Of a stretch of DNA of 6,262 bases, positions 5,955 through 6,262 are shown piece after piece. The stretch covers positions 1 through 6,262 of the forward strand of contig JARGGE010000178.1 in the NCBI GenBank assembly GCA_029210865.1, read 5' to 3'. Position 1 is the first letter of the stretch. Each line of letters opens with the position of its first letter. The DNA is from Trueperaceae bacterium (lineage in GTDB: Bacteria > Deinococcota > Deinococci > Deinococcales > Trueperaceae). The notes beneath the pieces were generated by a model. That model was given only the letters and a program-made list of their open reading frames with translations, was not told where the DNA came from and searched no databases. A program made the position numbers and the translations under genes.

Positions 5955-6262
5955 TCATGCGGCGGCCACCGTGACGCCGCTGGTGGTTGCAACCGATCGC
6001 GAGCGCCCGTTGGGCTTCTCGGATGAGCCCTCCAGGGAGCGCTGCGCCTGCCGAACGATCTTCAGCACGTTGTGCACCGCCATGTCGAAGCGGAACAAGT
6101 GATGGTTCTTCTCGGTTCCGCGATGCAGGAACTGCCGCAAGCCACGCGCCCCCTTGGTGGTGCCGAACACCGGCTCCACGCTCGCCTGCCGCTGCAAGTA
6201 CAGGCGCTTCCCCGCCTTCGTCGCCAGCCTTCGACGCATCCGATCCGGAATCGAGAGACCGT
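5955..6262 (-). CDS. IS1182-like DDE transposase, C-terminal part, cut off by the window edge
   Basis: The visible 101 codons form the C-terminal end of a transposase. The frame stays open to the right edge, so the ATG at 6239 is almost certainly internal. Seen in the sequence: YLQRQASVEPVFGTTKGARG, a Y-2-R-4-E-6-K arrangement in which Glu (codon 6174-6176) is the likely third acidic residue of the DDE triad, then LRQFLHRGTEK and AVHNVLKIV, matching the usual RGxxK...HNxLK tail of the IS1182/IS5-like group. A 29-residue tail of low complexity follows. The protein would cut and paste its own element. By eye the base composition is lower in GC than the genes to the left, in keeping with horizontal origin. 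The gene converges on the gyrA-hydrolase unit. Whether the full transposase is intact cannot be judged here. Confidence 0.85.
   Translation of the reverse strand, partial: GLSIPDRMRRRLATKAGKRLYLQRQASVEPVFGTTKGARGLRQFLHRGTEKNHHLFRFDMAVHNVLKIVRQAQRSLEGSSEKPNGRSRSVATTSGVTVAAA

Larger units (their letters stand above)
5840..6262 (-). mobile_element. One end of an insertion sequence, boundary not resolved
   Basis: The transposase C-terminus places one end of an IS1182-like element between the hydrolase stop (5839) and the transposase stop (5955). The other end lies beyond the window, so terminal inverted repeats and target duplication cannot be matched and the left boundary given is the outer limit. 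The inverted repeat at 5851-5906 and the tandem motifs at 5899-5931 are the candidate terminal structures. Confidence 0.6.

Noticed and set aside
4037..5992. A long minus-strand frame antisense to gyrA and the hydrolase gene.
   Set aside because: Low-complexity His/Arg/Gly-rich translation with no motifs, antisense to two well-supported genes.
6244..6252. TCCGGAATC at 5888-5896 repeated at 6244-6252.
   Set aside because: A nine-base match, the second copy lies inside the transposase coding frame, and there is no further flanking similarity, so chance is the simplest reading.

Overview
This 6.26 kb window is very GC-rich (I estimate above 70%), is tightly packed with genes, and reads as ordinary chromosome with a mobile element at its right edge. 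The GyrA protein gives the best hint of the host. Its breakage-reunion region carries GKYHPHGD and GSIDGD, not the GNYHPHGD and GSPGND I would expect from Actinobacteriota. The three visible promoter candidates are extended -10 or TANNNT boxes placed 5-6 bases before a start codon, a layout common where leaderless mRNAs are frequent. A high-GC Deinococcota lineage (for example Trueperaceae-like) is my tentative guess, at low confidence.

Left half, minus strand. The window opens inside purB (adenylosuccinate lyase, purine synthesis), which runs off the left edge without its C-terminus. Upstream of it, also on the minus strand, lies a complete ornithine cyclodeaminase/mu-crystallin family gene. 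Its active-site motif fits the ketimine (pyrroline-2-carboxylate) reductase branch better than true ornithine cyclodeaminase. The 85 bases between the two genes hold a strong GC hairpin and a probable separate promoter for purB.

Centre. A 197-base divergent region (2146-2342) separates the reductase gene from gyrA. It holds an extended -10 box for gyrA, a possible leaderless -10 box for the reductase gene, several short palindromes, and a GC-rich gyrA leader ending in a perfect AGGAGG before a TTG start. GyrA (854 aa) is complete. The stop codon of gyrA overlaps the TTG start of a nucleoside hydrolase gene by four bases (TTGA), so the two are probably co-transcribed and translationally coupled. 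purB and the hydrolase both serve purine metabolism, but they lie on opposite strands and nothing in the sequence links their regulation.

Right edge. After the hydrolase gene comes a 115-base intergenic stretch with a long imperfect inverted repeat and three tandem copies of a GTCGC(G)ATG-like motif. It is followed by the C-terminal third or less of an IS1182-like DDE transposase on the minus strand, which runs off the right edge and looks lower in GC than the rest.

I see no CRISPR array, RNA gene or previously undescribed multigene system. The points most worth a second look are the unusual residue next to the GyrA catalytic tyrosine, the structured gyrA leader with two possible starts, the gyrA-hydrolase coupling, and the repeats beside the insertion sequence.
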